A DNA stretch of 64,000 bases, taken from positions 203,110 through 267,109 of the forward strand of contig MWCT01000001.1 in NCBI GenBank assembly GCA_002070185.1, given 5' to 3'. The stretch's first letter is position 1, and the number at the start of each line of letters is the position of its first letter. The position numbers were made by a program, and so were the translations under genes. Source of the DNA: a candidate division BRC1 bacterium ADurb.Bin183 (lineage in GTDB: Bacteria > Sumerlaeota > Sumerlaeia > MWCT01). Under the pieces are notes generated by a model. That model had not been told where the DNA came from, ran no database searches, and saw nothing but the letters and a program-made list of their open reading frames with translations. Shown piece after piece: positions 41,615-50,817 of this stretch.

Positions 41615-42574
41615 TTATTTGGGGCGGTAGGCGCCGATGTTGGAGGGGACTTCGATGGAGGCGAGGATTTCCTCGATGACGGTTTTGGTCGTTTCTTTGC
41701 GCAGGCGGTATTCAGGCTTCAAAATCACTCGGTGCGAAAGGACAGGCTCCGCGAGTTTTTTCACATCGTCGGGGATGACATAATTCCTTCCTTCGAGCGC
41801 CGCCATCGCCTGCGCGGAGCGATAAAGCGCAATGGAAGCGCGCGGGCTGCCGCCCAGCCCCAGTTTGAAATTCTGGCGCGTGTTGTGCACAATCTTCAAA
41901 AGGTATGTCTTGACTTCTTCATGCACAAAAACTTTTTCGACATATTCTTGCATCTGGGCGACGGTGGCGGCGGCAAGGATGGGTTTGAGGCTGTTGATGG
42001 GATGTCCGCCACGCAATCTATCCAGCATCTCCGATTCCTGCCTGAAATCGGGATACCCGATGGAAATGCGCATCAGAAAGCGGTCGAGTTGCGCCTCTGG
42101 CAGCGGAAATGTCCCCTCTTGTTCAACGGGGTTCTGCGTCGCCAAAACAAAAAAGGGATGCGCGAGGATATGCGTTTTGCCGTCCACTGAAACTTGCCGT
42201 TCTTCCATAGCCTCCAAAAGCGCCGATTGCGTGCGCGGCGTAGCGCGGTTGATTTCATCTGCCAGAAGGACATTGGTAAAGACGGGTCCTTGCATGAATT
42301 CAAACTCCGCCTTTTTCTGGTTGAAGACGGAAACGCCGGTGATGTCCGTGGGGAGCAGGTCGGGCGTGCATTGGACGCGTTTGAACTCGCATCCGAAGGT
42401 GATGGCAATGGAGCGCGCCAGCATGGTTTTTGCCACGCCGGGCACATCTTCTAAAAGCACATGCCCCCGCGCCAACACGGCGGAGAGCACGGTTATGACT
42501 TGCGCGCGTTTGCCGATTATCACCTTTTCTATGTTTGCAATTACGGAGGCGCTGATTTCATTGAAAGAAGCCAT
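41615..42574 (-). CDS. MoxR-family AAA+ ATPase
   Basis: Cytoplasmic AAA+ chaperone-like ATPase of 319 residues. Walker A is EDVPGVAKTML, Walker B LLADEINRA, and sensor 1 lies in FVLATQNPVEQEGTFPLPEAQ, which is diagnostic of MoxR. The C-terminal lid (LGLGGSPRASIALYRSAQAMA) also matches. MoxR proteins usually sit with a DUF58 and VWA gene for metal insertion or complex assembly; no such partner is here, so this copy is isolated. ATG 42574, diverging from the clostripain-like gene. Confidence 0.94.
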   Translation of the reverse strand: MASFNEISASVIANIEKVIIGKRAQVITVLSAVLARGHVLLEDVPGVAKTMLARSIAITFGCEFKRVQCTPDLLPTDITGVSVFNQKKAEFEFMQGPVFTNVLLADEINRATPRTQSALLEAMEERQVSVDGKTHILAHPFFVLATQNPVEQEGTFPLPEAQLDRFLMRISIGYPDFRQESEMLDRLRGGHPINSLKPILAAATVAQMQEYVEKVFVHEEVKTYLLKIVHNTRQNFKLGLGGSPRASIALYRSAQAMAALEGRNYVIPDDVKKLAEPVLSHRVILKPEYRLRKETTKTVIEEILASIEVPSNIGAYRPK

Positions 42575-42642
42575 TGCGAATTCTCCATTGACAGGAATGT
42601 TTTTCCAAAACGATAGAAAATACCTTAAAATACGGAATATGG

Positions 42643-42672
42643 TTGAGGCAAAAGAAATTTTTGTATTATAAA
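42643..42672 (+). promoter_or_regulatory. Possible promoter of the clostripain-family gene
   Basis: TTGAGG (42643-42648) and TATAAA (42667-42672) are separated by 18 bases in the divergent gap, 38 bases before the start at 42711. Assigned by hexamer match only. Confidence 0.4.
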
Positions 42673-42710
42673 TAGTATGATGAATCTTGCGGTAAAAGGT
42701 TTACAAAATA

Positions 42711-44960
42711 ATGAAAAAAATTGTTGTGTTGGTTTTTGTGTTTGCGGCTCTGACTATATGTTCGGCGGTTGCCACAGATTGGACGTTCATGGTTTATTTG
42801 GATGGCGATAATAATCTGGAAGGCGCGGGCATTGACGATATTAATGAAATGGAGATGGTTGGCTCCAACGATGATATAAAGATTGTGGTTCTTTTTGACC
42901 GCATCCCCGGCTATGACTCTTCCAACGGCGACTGGACAGACACGCGCCGGGGTCTTATTATCCGCGATTCCAATCCTTATTTGATTTCCTCACCGCTTGA
43001 TAGTGTGGGGGAAAAGAATATGGGCGCTCCGGCAACTCTTTCGGAGTTTGTGAATTGGGCGATTGCCACATATCCGGCAAATCATTATGCGCTCGTCCTC
43101 TGGAATCATGGAGGCGGCTGGAGAGATTCCGCCGCCGCTCTCGCCAAAAAGATTGCTTATTGGGAGGATGCCGCCCGCACATCTTCCGCGCCGGCGCAGC
43201 GCAGCCAAGCCCTCTTGCGTCTTGAGAAATTGAGGGAGGAGCAAAAAAAGACGCCGGTTTTAAAAGAGGTCTGCGTTGATAACACAAGCGGAGATGTGCT
43301 TTATACCCGCGAGGTTCGCCAAGCGTTAGAAGGCGTTCCGACCAAGCTGGACATTGTTGGTTTTGACGCCTGTCTTATGCAAATGATGGAAGTGGCTTAT
43401 GAGGTCAGAAACGAGGCTGATTATATGGTCGGCTCCGAGCATACAGAGCCAAGCGACGGCTGGCCCTATCATTTAATTTTGGCGGACTTGCGTTCCAATC
43501 CGGGCATGACTCCCGCCCAGTTTGCCTCCGTCATTGTATCCAGATACGGCGAATCATACGGCGGAGCTGGGACGCAATCCGCCGTGGATTTGTCCAAAAT
43601 GTCCGGGCTGGCATCGTCGCTCAGTTCCTTTGCCTCGGCGATGATTTCCGCCGACACGGAGTGGCAGAATTATTTTCATTCGCGTATTAACAGCGTTTAT
43701 TATTCGGATATCAGTTTTCGCGATTTGGGCACGTTTTTGGCGCAGATGATTTCGCGGGCGCAATCTCCAGCTGTTCTTGCCGCCGCCGAACAATCGCAAT
43801 CCGATTTTCTTTCCGCCGTTGTCGCTAACCATAGCGGCTCACGCGAAGGTGCGAGCGGTCTTTCCATTTACCTGACTAACCTCAGCAGTTATCCCTCCGG
43901 CAATTACAACAGTTCGCAGATTCTTTTTGCGGCGGATACGCAATGGGACGAGATGCTTTTGGCGGCAGGTGCGAAGAGTATTCCCGACGATGACCATGAA
44001 CCAAATGACGATTTCGAACACGCAAGCCAACTGCAGGTGGGCAGTTCTACGGTTGGTTTGTGCTGCGTCAATGACGACTGGTTCAAGGTTTCGCTTTCCT
44101 TGGGCGCAAAGGTTTGCATTGCCATGTATCACGAATTTGATGCCGGGGATCTTGAACTGGAGCTGCGCGATGCGTCCAACACCCTCCTTGCCACATCCGC
44201 CACCGGTTATGATTTGGAAAGCATTTATTATGAGGTGCCCGCAAACGGGATTTATTACATCCGGGTCTATGGTTACATGGGCGCGAAGAATTATTTTTAT
44301 GACCTGCATATTTATGACTCCAACGTGTCGCAAAAATTTCAGCTCTACAAACCGTCATACAAGTTTGAGGATTATTCCGCCGCCGCGCGTCTTATTATGG
44401 GCGACGATGATTTCACCGCTGTTTCAATTAATTTTGATTTTTCTTTTTATGGCACGAAACACTCGACGATTATGATTTGCGCCAATGGGTATTTGACCTT
44501 TGGCAACTCGGGAAATATATATGCCAACCAAGCGATTCCCATTCCTATAGAGCCGGGAACGTTGATTGCACCTTTTTGGGACGACCTTGTCCCGCCCGAT
44601 ACCGGCGGAGGAGTGTTTTATGAGACGCGGGGCGAGGCGGGACACCGCAAATTGATTGTCACGTGGGCGGACTGTTCTCACTGGGTTTTTGCCAATCACA
44701 CGGCGGGCATCACATTTCAGGCGGTTCTTTCCGAGAGCGACAACTCCATCCGTTTCAATTATCAGGATGTGAACTTCTCCGATTCTCGTTATAATTTTGG
44801 AGAATCCGCCACTGTGGGATTGCAGGACGAAACCGGCACGTTGGGATATGTTTACAGCTATAACCGCGCCTCGCTTGCGGATCAAACCAGCCTGCTCTTT
44901 ATGCCGATAGGCGACGGGGGAAAAACCCCCGCCGGCACCGCTTGGGTTGTATATGAGTGA
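42711..44960 (+). CDS. Secreted clostripain-family (C11) cysteine protease with PPC and further C-terminal domains
   Basis: A 749-residue exported protease of family C11 (clan CD). The signal peptide spans 1-21. The peptidase domain starts WTFMVYLDGDNNLEG and carries the catalytic dyad His133 (LVLWNHGGGWRD) and Cys221 (GFDACLMQMMEVAYEV). C11 enzymes cut after Arg or Lys, which fits the conserved Asp-rich pocket, but the specificity here is inferred. After about residue 420 a PPC-like beta-domain (DDDHEPNDDFEHASQLQVG, DDWFKVSL) is followed by a nidogen-like segment (FDFSFYGTKHSTIMICANGYL) to the end. Adjacent genes are not clearly linked in function. Confidence 0.93.
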   Translation: MKKIVVLVFVFAALTICSAVATDWTFMVYLDGDNNLEGAGIDDINEMEMVGSNDDIKIVVLFDRIPGYDSSNGDWTDTRRGLIIRDSNPYLISSPLDSVGEKNMGAPATLSEFVNWAIATYPANHYALVLWNHGGGWRDSAAALAKKIAYWEDAARTSSAPAQRSQALLRLEKLREEQKKTPVLKEVCVDNTSGDVLYTREVRQALEGVPTKLDIVGFDACLMQMMEVAYEVRNEADYMVGSEHTEPSDGWPYHLILADLRSNPGMTPAQFASVIVSRYGESYGGAGTQSAVDLSKMSGLASSLSSFASAMISADTEWQNYFHSRINSVYYSDISFRDLGTFLAQMISRAQSPAVLAAAEQSQSDFLSAVVANHSGSREGASGLSIYLTNLSSYPSGNYNSSQILFAADTQWDEMLLAAGAKSIPDDDHEPNDDFEHASQLQVGSSTVGLCCVNDDWFKVSLSLGAKVCIAMYHEFDAGDLELELRDASNTLLATSATGYDLESIYYEVPANGIYYIRVYGYMGAKNYFYDLHIYDSNVSQKFQLYKPSYKFEDYSAAARLIMGDDDFTAVSINFDFSFYGTKHSTIMICANGYLTFGNSGNIYANQAIPIPIEPGTLIAPFWDDLVPPDTGGGVFYETRGEAGHRKLIVTWADCSHWVFANHTAGITFQAVLSESDNSIRFNYQDVNFSDSRYNFGESATVGLQDETGTLGYVYSYNRASLADQTSLLFMPIGDGGKTPAGTAWVVYE

Positions 44961-45070
44961 AAGAGGCGATAAGCGGCGGGTACCGCGGTGGCAAGTTGCC
45001 CGGGTTATAGGGTTGTTGGCTTTGTTGTGCCGCTGTTTATTTGGATGAAAAAAACAGGCTTTGAAAAAAG

Positions 45071-46723
45071 TTGAAAAAACGTTTTTCACAACAAACTGAT
45101 CGAGCCACGTCTTATAGATTAAAAAACCAAATTCCACGCCAGGCAAATCGCCCAACCGCGCAACCGCCTAACGATGCAAAGCCTCAGAGCCCCGGCGGTA
45201 AAATCTCCCGCATAACTGAAAATAAAATTACGATTTTTTTGCTTTTCCCTGTTTTGATTATTCTCGGGCTTTTGTTTCTTACAATACGGTCTGTGCCGGA
45301 TCCGGATGTGTGGTTTCACATGGCGCTGGGGCGTGTGTGGCTTGATACGGGGTCGCTGCCGCGCGGAGACCTTTTTTCATTCACATCGCAAGGCAACGAA
45401 TGGATATCATCGGGATGGCTGCCCTCCGTCTGGATGGAGATGGCGTTCCGCAAAGCGTCGGCGAAGGGTTTGGTCTGGCTGGTCTTCGGCGTGGTTGCCG
45501 CCGCATATCTTTTGATTTATTTTGTTGGCGCGGTTCGATACAAAGCAGGCGGCGCACTGGCGCTTATCTTGCTGGCGGGGATGCTGGCGGGATATTTGCG
45601 GTTTACGCCGAGACCGGAGGCGTGGAGTCAGTTTTTTCTTGCGGCTCTAATTTTATTGCTGTTAACCGCCGCGGAAAGTCCGCGGTGGCGGGACGGGCGC
45701 GTTCCCAAAAGGCTTTTTTTGCTGCCGTTGATTTTCGTTTTTTGGGCAAATTGCCATGCAGGCTTTGCCATCGGATATGTTCCGCTTGGGATATTTATGG
45801 CTTGGCTCTGGATGGCGCGCCGCCGTCTGGGCGAGCGGACAATCGGGCTGGCGTTGCTGCCCTGTTCGCTTGCTTTTGGGGCATGGCTGATAAATCCATA
45901 CGGCGCAAGGCTTGCGGCGCTGGGCGGAAAAATCAGCGCCATGCCTCATGTGCGCGAATATATTATGGAATGGACGCCGCTTTTGGCGCGGACAAATCCG
46001 ATGTTGCCGCTGCCCGCATATATCGGCGCGGCGGCGTTCTTTTTGCTCGCATGGGGGGCGATGTATCTCGCCTCTATAAAACGGCGGCTCGATTGGTGGC
46101 ATGTTGCCATCTTGTTGTTTCTTACGGGGATTGTTTTTTATCAGCGCCGCCATGCGGGGATAGCGGCGGCGGGCATGGCGGCGGCGTTGACGCCTTATAT
46201 GAAAAAAGCGGAGGAATCGCTGGGACGGCTGCGCCGCGCGTTGCCATTTTTCGCGGCGGCAATCGCCGCCCTTTTCGGATTTGGGCAGCATTATGGCGTG
46301 TTTCAAACAGGGCGCGGACTTTTTGTGACGGGCATTCAGGGCGGACTCCTGCCCGCCTATGCGACACAGTATCTGCAATCAAACCGTCCGCCCGCTAACG
46401 TTTTCAATTCCTACGGCATCGGCGGATATCTGCTTTATTTTCTCGGACCGGAAACGCGCGTCTTTATTGACGGCAGGCTTGACGTTTATGACGCGCAGGT
46501 CTGGCTGGATTATATTGCCATCAAAAACGGGACGATGCCGATTGAGGAAGCCGTGCGCCGATATCAGTTAAACACGTTCATCCTTTACACCGGCGACGTC
46601 ATGAGCGATCCGAATCATCTGGCGTATCGGCTTTCCGCTCTGCCGGAGTGGGAACGCGTCTATGCCGACAAAGTCAGCTCGGTTTTCATTCGTTCCGGCG
46701 CAAGCGGGAGCGCCTCACAATAG
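45071..46723 (+). CDS. GT-C-like polytopic membrane protein, probable glycosyltransferase
   Basis: A 550-residue protein with about 10-12 hydrophobic helices. The first external loop has SVPDPDVWFHMALGRVWLD followed by GNEWISSGWLPSVWMEM, matching an uncharacterised GT-C-type family whose DPDxWxH motif provides the acidic catalytic residue. The C-terminal part has a periplasmic-like segment (IGGYLLYFLGPETRVFIDGRL). The sugar and acceptor are unknown. Only TTG 45071 can start the frame because a stop codon lies just upstream, and the ribosome-binding site is weak, so initiation is uncertain. The first 50 residues are hydrophilic and basic. Confidence 0.75.
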   Translation: MKKRFSQQTDRATSYRLKNQIPRQANRPTAQPPNDAKPQSPGGKISRITENKITIFLLFPVLIILGLLFLTIRSVPDPDVWFHMALGRVWLDTGSLPRGDLFSFTSQGNEWISSGWLPSVWMEMAFRKASAKGLVWLVFGVVAAAYLLIYFVGAVRYKAGGALALILLAGMLAGYLRFTPRPEAWSQFFLAALILLLLTAAESPRWRDGRVPKRLFLLPLIFVFWANCHAGFAIGYVPLGIFMAWLWMARRRLGERTIGLALLPCSLAFGAWLINPYGARLAALGGKISAMPHVREYIMEWTPLLARTNPMLPLPAYIGAAAFFLLAWGAMYLASIKRRLDWWHVAILLFLTGIVFYQRRHAGIAAAGMAAALTPYMKKAEESLGRLRRALPFFAAAIAALFGFGQHYGVFQTGRGLFVTGIQGGLLPAYATQYLQSNRPPANVFNSYGIGGYLLYFLGPETRVFIDGRLDVYDAQVWLDYIAIKNGTMPIEEAVRRYQLNTFILYTGDVMSDPNHLAYRLSALPEWERVYADKVSSVFIRSGASGSASQ

Positions 46724-46921
46724 GTTTTTGTGAATCTGGACAAAATGTTTGAAGGAGCGGTCACAAGTTTTTTCCGCGTCTGGCGGGAAGCAGCATCCGG
46801 GCAATTGTTTCATGGAAAGGTGGTAGCGCAGACACTCGCAGCAGATAGCGTGTTTATCGCAGCCGTCATAGGAGCAGTTGCACCATTTCATATTTCTTGA
46901 TTGATTGGGGCAGGACGCCAT
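46715..46921 (-). CDS. Small cysteine-rich protein, DUF6485-like
   Basis: A 68-residue protein. The sequence CPNQSRNMKWCNCSYDGC then CCECLRYHL and LPGCCFPPDAEKTCDRSFKHF resembles the short Cys-rich DUF6485 family, as I recall it, with pairs of Cys that may bind zinc or a cluster. AGGAG precedes ATG 46921; the open frame further upstream has no site. Its last nine bases overlap the end of the convergent GT-C-like gene (stop at 46723). Function unknown. Confidence 0.8.
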   Translation of the reverse strand: MASCPNQSRNMKWCNCSYDGCDKHAICCECLRYHLSMKQLPGCCFPPDAEKTCDRSFKHFVQIHKNLL

Positions 46922-46983
46922 ATCTACACTCCTCATGTTATTAAACATTAAAGAAAAATAAAGTTGGGAAAAACAAAGCGCCG

Positions 46984-47769
46984 ATGTCAAAAGAAAATTC
47001 GCAGCGCGATTACTGGTCTTCCAATCTGGATGTGAAAAATCTCGGCGGCGGGGATTCGCTCCGGCGGTTTAATCTGGAGGAAGAGCTGGATTTTTATTTC
47101 AGCCCCGAGCAATTGTTTGCCTTGAAAAAACTCTGGGGAGAAGAAGGGCTGCGCGGCAAGCGCATACTGGAGATAGGCGGCGGCATGGGCGTGTTCGCCC
47201 TTTTTTTGGCAACGCAGGAAGCGGATGTTTATGTGGCGGATATTGCGCCGGCGCGGATTTATTTTTTGAATCGGCAGGCGCAAGCGCGGGGGCTTGCCTC
47301 CCGAATCCACGCCGTTTGCGCCGCGGCGGAAGCCCTCCCCTTTGCCGATGATTTTTTCGATGCCGTTTATACGAAATCCGTCCTCATCCATACAGAGCTG
47401 GAAAAGGCGGCGCAAGAGGCGGCGCGCGTTCTTAAAAAAGGCGGCAGGGGAATTTTCGTGGAGCCGATGGCGCAAAGCCCGCTGGTCAATATTTATCGGC
47501 GGACGCTTGCGCCGAAGGAGTGGCGGGCGTTTGCAAATTATTTTGACCGGCAAAGGCTCGGCGTTTTGATGCGCGCCTTTGGCGGCGGGCGCATCCGTTA
47601 TTTCTACCTTTTTGCTTTTATGGCTTTTTTCTGGCAATTCGGCTGGCGCAACCGCGCGCTCTTCAAATTTTTTGCGAACGCTCTGAATGATGTTGATGAG
47701 TTTTTGTTCAGACTTTTGCCGCCGCTGAAACGCCTTGCTTGGTTTGCTGTGGTGAGCGTGAAAAAATGA
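46984..47769 (+). CDS. Class I SAM-dependent methyltransferase
   Basis: A 261-residue methyltransferase of the Methyltransf_11 type. Motif I is RILEIGGGMGVFALFLA, the acidic motif II DVYVADIAPA, motif III AAAEALPFADDFFDAVYTKSVL and post-III VLKKGGRGIFVEPM. The C-terminal 90 residues contain hydrophobic stretches (FYLFAFMAFFWQFGWRNRALF) that could contact a membrane or a lipid acceptor. Acceptor unknown. Its stop codon overlaps the next gene's start by four bases (ATGA). Confidence 0.88.
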   Translation: MSKENSQRDYWSSNLDVKNLGGGDSLRRFNLEEELDFYFSPEQLFALKKLWGEEGLRGKRILEIGGGMGVFALFLATQEADVYVADIAPARIYFLNRQAQARGLASRIHAVCAAAEALPFADDFFDAVYTKSVLIHTELEKAAQEAARVLKKGGRGIFVEPMAQSPLVNIYRRTLAPKEWRAFANYFDRQRLGVLMRAFGGGRIRYFYLFAFMAFFWQFGWRNRALFKFFANALNDVDEFLFRLLPPLKRLAWFAVVSVKK

Positions 47770-49022
47770 GCCCTCCCTCTTTATCATCGGCGCGGTTCGA
47801 TACAGGCTGGGATGTGATAGTGTGCGGCGCGGGGGCGTCCGGGCTGATGGCGGCGGGGCGCGCCGCCGAACGAGGGTTGCGCGTTTTGCTCCTTGAGAAA
47901 ACATCCCGCGCGGCGTCGAAGATTCTGGTCAGCGGAAATGGGCGCTGCAATATCACCAACGCGGCGGCGATGGATGATTTCATCGGCGCGTTCGGGAAAA
48001 ACGGGAGATTTCTTCACAGCGCGTTTCACCGTTTTTTTCGGGACGACCTGCTTGCGTTATTGCGGCGATTTGGCGTGCGGACAAAGGTTGAGGAGGACGG
48101 ACGTATTTTTCCCGTATCCGACAAGGCACAAGAAATCGCGCGCGCCTTGCAGTCATACGCCTCAAAGTCCAATGTGCATACGCAATATCTAAATCCGATT
48201 TGCGGCATTATTCTGGAAGATGGGCGCGTTGCCGGAGTCAAAACGTTCGGCGGAATTTATCGCGCCCGCAATGTGGTCATGGCGTGCGGCGGGAAGTCAT
48301 ACCCCGCGTTGGGGACAACGGGCGATGGCTATGAAATATTGCGCCGTTTGGGACATGATGTCGTCCCTCTTTATCCGGCTCTCGCATCGCTTTTGAGCGA
48401 CGGCACCCGATGCCGCACCCTTGAAGGTCTGGCGCTGCGCGATATTGTGATTCGCGCGCATAAGGCGTCCGAGCGCGGCGATGCGGTGTTCACGGCGGGG
48501 GGCGTCAGCGGACCCGCTGCTCTCAATTTGAGCCGAGCAGTCTTTGACAAAACGGGCGCGGTTTGCGTCGCTGAAATCTGCATTGACCTTTTTCCCGATG
48601 AGACCGTTGAGGGCATTGAAAGATTTTTAAATGGGTTGATGGCAAAGTCGCCTCGGCGGAAAATCGCAAACCTGCTCAAGGAGATGGCGCCGGGTCGAAT
48701 GGTTCTGGATGTCCTTTCCGCAATCGGCATATCTCCCGATGCTCATGCGGCAAATCTGAACAAGCAAACATTTTCCGCCCTTGCGCGGCGTTTGAAGAAT
48801 CATCGTTTTCCTTTGCAAGGGACGGGCTGCTTCCGCGAGGCGATGACAACCGGCGGAGGCGCGGCTCTTAAAGAAGTTGATTCGCGCACGATGCAGTCGA
48901 AACTTATTAGCGGACTTTATATCACAGGCGAGCTTCTGGACATTGCCGGGGCAACCGGCGGCTTTAATCTGCAAGCGGCTTGTTCCACCGGCTGGGTCGC
49001 CGGCGATAGCGTGAAAATTTAA
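47766..49022 (+). CDS. BaiN/HI0933-family NAD(P)/FAD-dependent oxidoreductase
   Basis: A 418-residue flavoprotein. The Rossmann motif is VIVCGAGASGLMAAGRAAE, with SGNGRCNITN immediately after, a signature of the HI0933/BaiN group. The middle has FGIYRARNVVMACGGKSYPALGTTGDGYE-type features (GGKSYPALGTTGDG) and the end ITGELLDIAGATGGFNLQ, all conserved. Members include reductases of uncharacterised or bile-acid substrates, so the exact reaction is unknown. ATG 47766 overlaps the methyltransferase stop. Confidence 0.92.
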   Translation: MSPPSLSSARFDTGWDVIVCGAGASGLMAAGRAAERGLRVLLLEKTSRAASKILVSGNGRCNITNAAAMDDFIGAFGKNGRFLHSAFHRFFRDDLLALLRRFGVRTKVEEDGRIFPVSDKAQEIARALQSYASKSNVHTQYLNPICGIILEDGRVAGVKTFGGIYRARNVVMACGGKSYPALGTTGDGYEILRRLGHDVVPLYPALASLLSDGTRCRTLEGLALRDIVIRAHKASERGDAVFTAGGVSGPAALNLSRAVFDKTGAVCVAEICIDLFPDETVEGIERFLNGLMAKSPRRKIANLLKEMAPGRMVLDVLSAIGISPDAHAANLNKQTFSALARRLKNHRFPLQGTGCFREAMTTGGGAALKEVDSRTMQSKLISGLYITGELLDIAGATGGFNLQAACSTGWVAGDSVKI

Positions 49023-49043
49023 GAAAAGATAATAGGAGGGCTT

Positions 49044-50468
49044 ATGGCGAGGACAAAAATTGTGGTGACGCTGGGTCCGGCAACGGATAATTTGGGAATT
49101 ATCCGACGGCTGATAGAAAAAGGCGCGGATGTGTTCCGTCTGAATTTTTCGCACGGGACGCCGGAGGAACACGCAAGGCGAATCGCCGCGATTCGCAAAG
49201 CCGCCGCCGGCAGCCCCATAGCCATCATCGGCGACCTTTGCGGTCCTAAAATCCGATGCGGCAGGTTTGCCAACGAGCCAGCAACGCTTAAAGAGGGCAA
49301 TCCGTTTATACTCACGGCGCGCGCCATCGAAGGGACAGACGGCGCCGTGTCTGTTTCTTACAAACGGCTTCCGCGCGAGGTCAAACGCGGAGATGCCATC
49401 TTTTTAGACGACGGCAATATCGAGTTGCGCGCGGAAGAAGTTTCAGGACCGGATATTCGCTGCCGCGTTATCCGCGGAGGGGATTTGCGTTCAAACAAGG
49501 GAATCAATCTGCCGGGAACAACGCTCTCCATCCCCGCGCTTACGCCGCAAGACCGCCGCATGATTAAATTTGGCGTTGAGCAAAATCTCGACTATTTTGC
49601 CCTTTCATTTGTCAAATCGCCCCGAGATATTTACGACGCCCGCCGGCTGATTCGCGCCCTCGGCGCGGACACGCCCATTATCGCCAAGATAGAAAAACAC
49701 GAAGCCGTCCGCGATTTGGAGGCAATTATCGAGGCGGCGGATGGCGCGCTTGTGGCGCGCGGAGACCTCGGCGTCGAGGTGCCGTTGGAGCAGGTGCCCT
49801 TAATTCAGAAACGCATCATCGCCTTGTGCAATCGCCGAGCCAAACCGGTTATTACCGCAACGCAGATGCTGGAGTCCATGATAGAAAAGGCGCGCCCGAC
49901 GCGCGCCGAGGCGGCTGATATTGCCAACGCCATTCTGGACGGCACAGACGCTGTCATGCTCAGCGGCGAGACGGCTGTGGGGAAGTTTCCCTGCGAGGCG
50001 GTGGAGATTATGGATAAAATTGCGCAAACGGCGGAGGAGAATCTTGATGAGCGGCGATTGCTTATGGAGCAGCTGCTGCCGGAGGAGGGCAACATCCCCG
50101 ACGCCATCAGTCAGGCGACGGCGCAAATGGCGCGCAGCCTGAACGCCTCCGCTATTTTATGCTGCAGCATCACAGGATATACAGCGCGATTTGTTGCGCG
50201 GTATCGCCCCCCTTGTCCCATCGCCGTCTTCACACTCAACCCCAAAATCCAAAGGCGGCTCCAAGTTGTATGGGGCGTTGTTCCCATTTTGATGAAGGAG
50301 ATGAAAGGGTCTCGGAAGCGCGATGGTTTTGACGCCATCATCCGCGAAGCTGTGAAAGAAACGCTCCGCAAGCAAATCGCAAAACGCGGAGATCGCGTGA
50401 TTGTCACCGCCGGTTTGCCTCTGGGCGTGGGCGGCGCAACGAACATGTTGCGCGTGCTGGAGATTTAA
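49044..50468 (+). CDS. pyk: Pyruvate kinase
   Basis: Glycolytic enzyme that makes ATP and pyruvate from phosphoenolpyruvate and ADP. At 474 residues it is of normal length. It starts RTKIVVTLGPATDN; the active-site region is DGALVARGDLGVEVPLEQVPLIQKRII; ATQMLESMIEKARPTRAEAADIANA and DGTDAVMLSGETAVGKFP follow. The C-terminal allosteric domain is present (GDRVIVTAGLPLGVGGATNMLRV). AGGAGG lies before ATG 49044. It converges on the next minus-strand gene with a nine-base gap. Confidence 0.97.
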   Translation: MARTKIVVTLGPATDNLGIIRRLIEKGADVFRLNFSHGTPEEHARRIAAIRKAAAGSPIAIIGDLCGPKIRCGRFANEPATLKEGNPFILTARAIEGTDGAVSVSYKRLPREVKRGDAIFLDDGNIELRAEEVSGPDIRCRVIRGGDLRSNKGINLPGTTLSIPALTPQDRRMIKFGVEQNLDYFALSFVKSPRDIYDARRLIRALGADTPIIAKIEKHEAVRDLEAIIEAADGALVARGDLGVEVPLEQVPLIQKRIIALCNRRAKPVITATQMLESMIEKARPTRAEAADIANAILDGTDAVMLSGETAVGKFPCEAVEIMDKIAQTAEENLDERRLLMEQLLPEEGNIPDAISQATAQMARSLNASAILCCSITGYTARFVARYRPPCPIAVFTLNPKIQRRLQVVWGVVPILMKEMKGSRKRDGFDAIIREAVKETLRKQIAKRGDRVIVTAGLPLGVGGATNMLRVLEI

Positions 50469-50477
50469 GGAGAAAGG

Positions 50478-50804
50478 CTACTGCGGGATATCCATCTCGC
50501 TTTCGATTCGGGTTTCCATCAATTCATTTACCAGCGCGGGGGGAACAATCTCCAACGAATCCTCGCCGCGGCTGATTTCGTTTTGCTCCTCCAAAAGCGG
50601 ACCCAAAAAGGGGCGCAGCGTGAGCAACATCCCGCTTCCGCCGATTCCAAAGAGCCAGTTATAGCATCGGCAGGATTCCACAACGATGAAGATGGTTTCG
50701 CGCAAGGCGGCGAGCCGCGCGGATTTTTCCGTGCGCCACTGGCTGAGATATTCATCTTTGAACCGGACGTAATCCCCGATATAAATCTGGCGTTTCCGAT
50801 TCAT
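50478..50804 (-). CDS. Hypothetical protein, downstream of the GalT-like gene
   Basis: A 108-residue cytoplasmic-looking protein with no signal peptide. An early beta-like part (RQIYIGDYVRFKDEYLSQW), a central helix and strand (RLAALRETIFIVVESCRCYNWLFGIGGSGMLLTLRPFLG) and an acidic tail are visible. I recognise no family. ATG 50804 is 13 bases after the stop of the DUF4921 gene on the same strand, so the two are probably co-transcribed. Confidence 0.55.
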   Translation of the reverse strand: MNRKRQIYIGDYVRFKDEYLSQWRTEKSARLAALRETIFIVVESCRCYNWLFGIGGSGMLLTLRPFLGPLLEEQNEISRGEDSLEIVPPALVNELMETRIESEMDIPQ

Positions 50805-50817
50805 ATTTTCCCTTACG

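Noticed and set aside
44961..45070. GC-rich segment with GGGTACCGCGGTGGC, like part of a T-box
   Set aside because: The rest of a T-box (AGTA, GGTTGGTG, specifier, terminator) is absent, and the following gene is not amino-acid related.
46987..47904. 305-codon frame on the minus strand
   Set aside because: Antisense to the methyltransferase and flavoprotein starts; both are certain.
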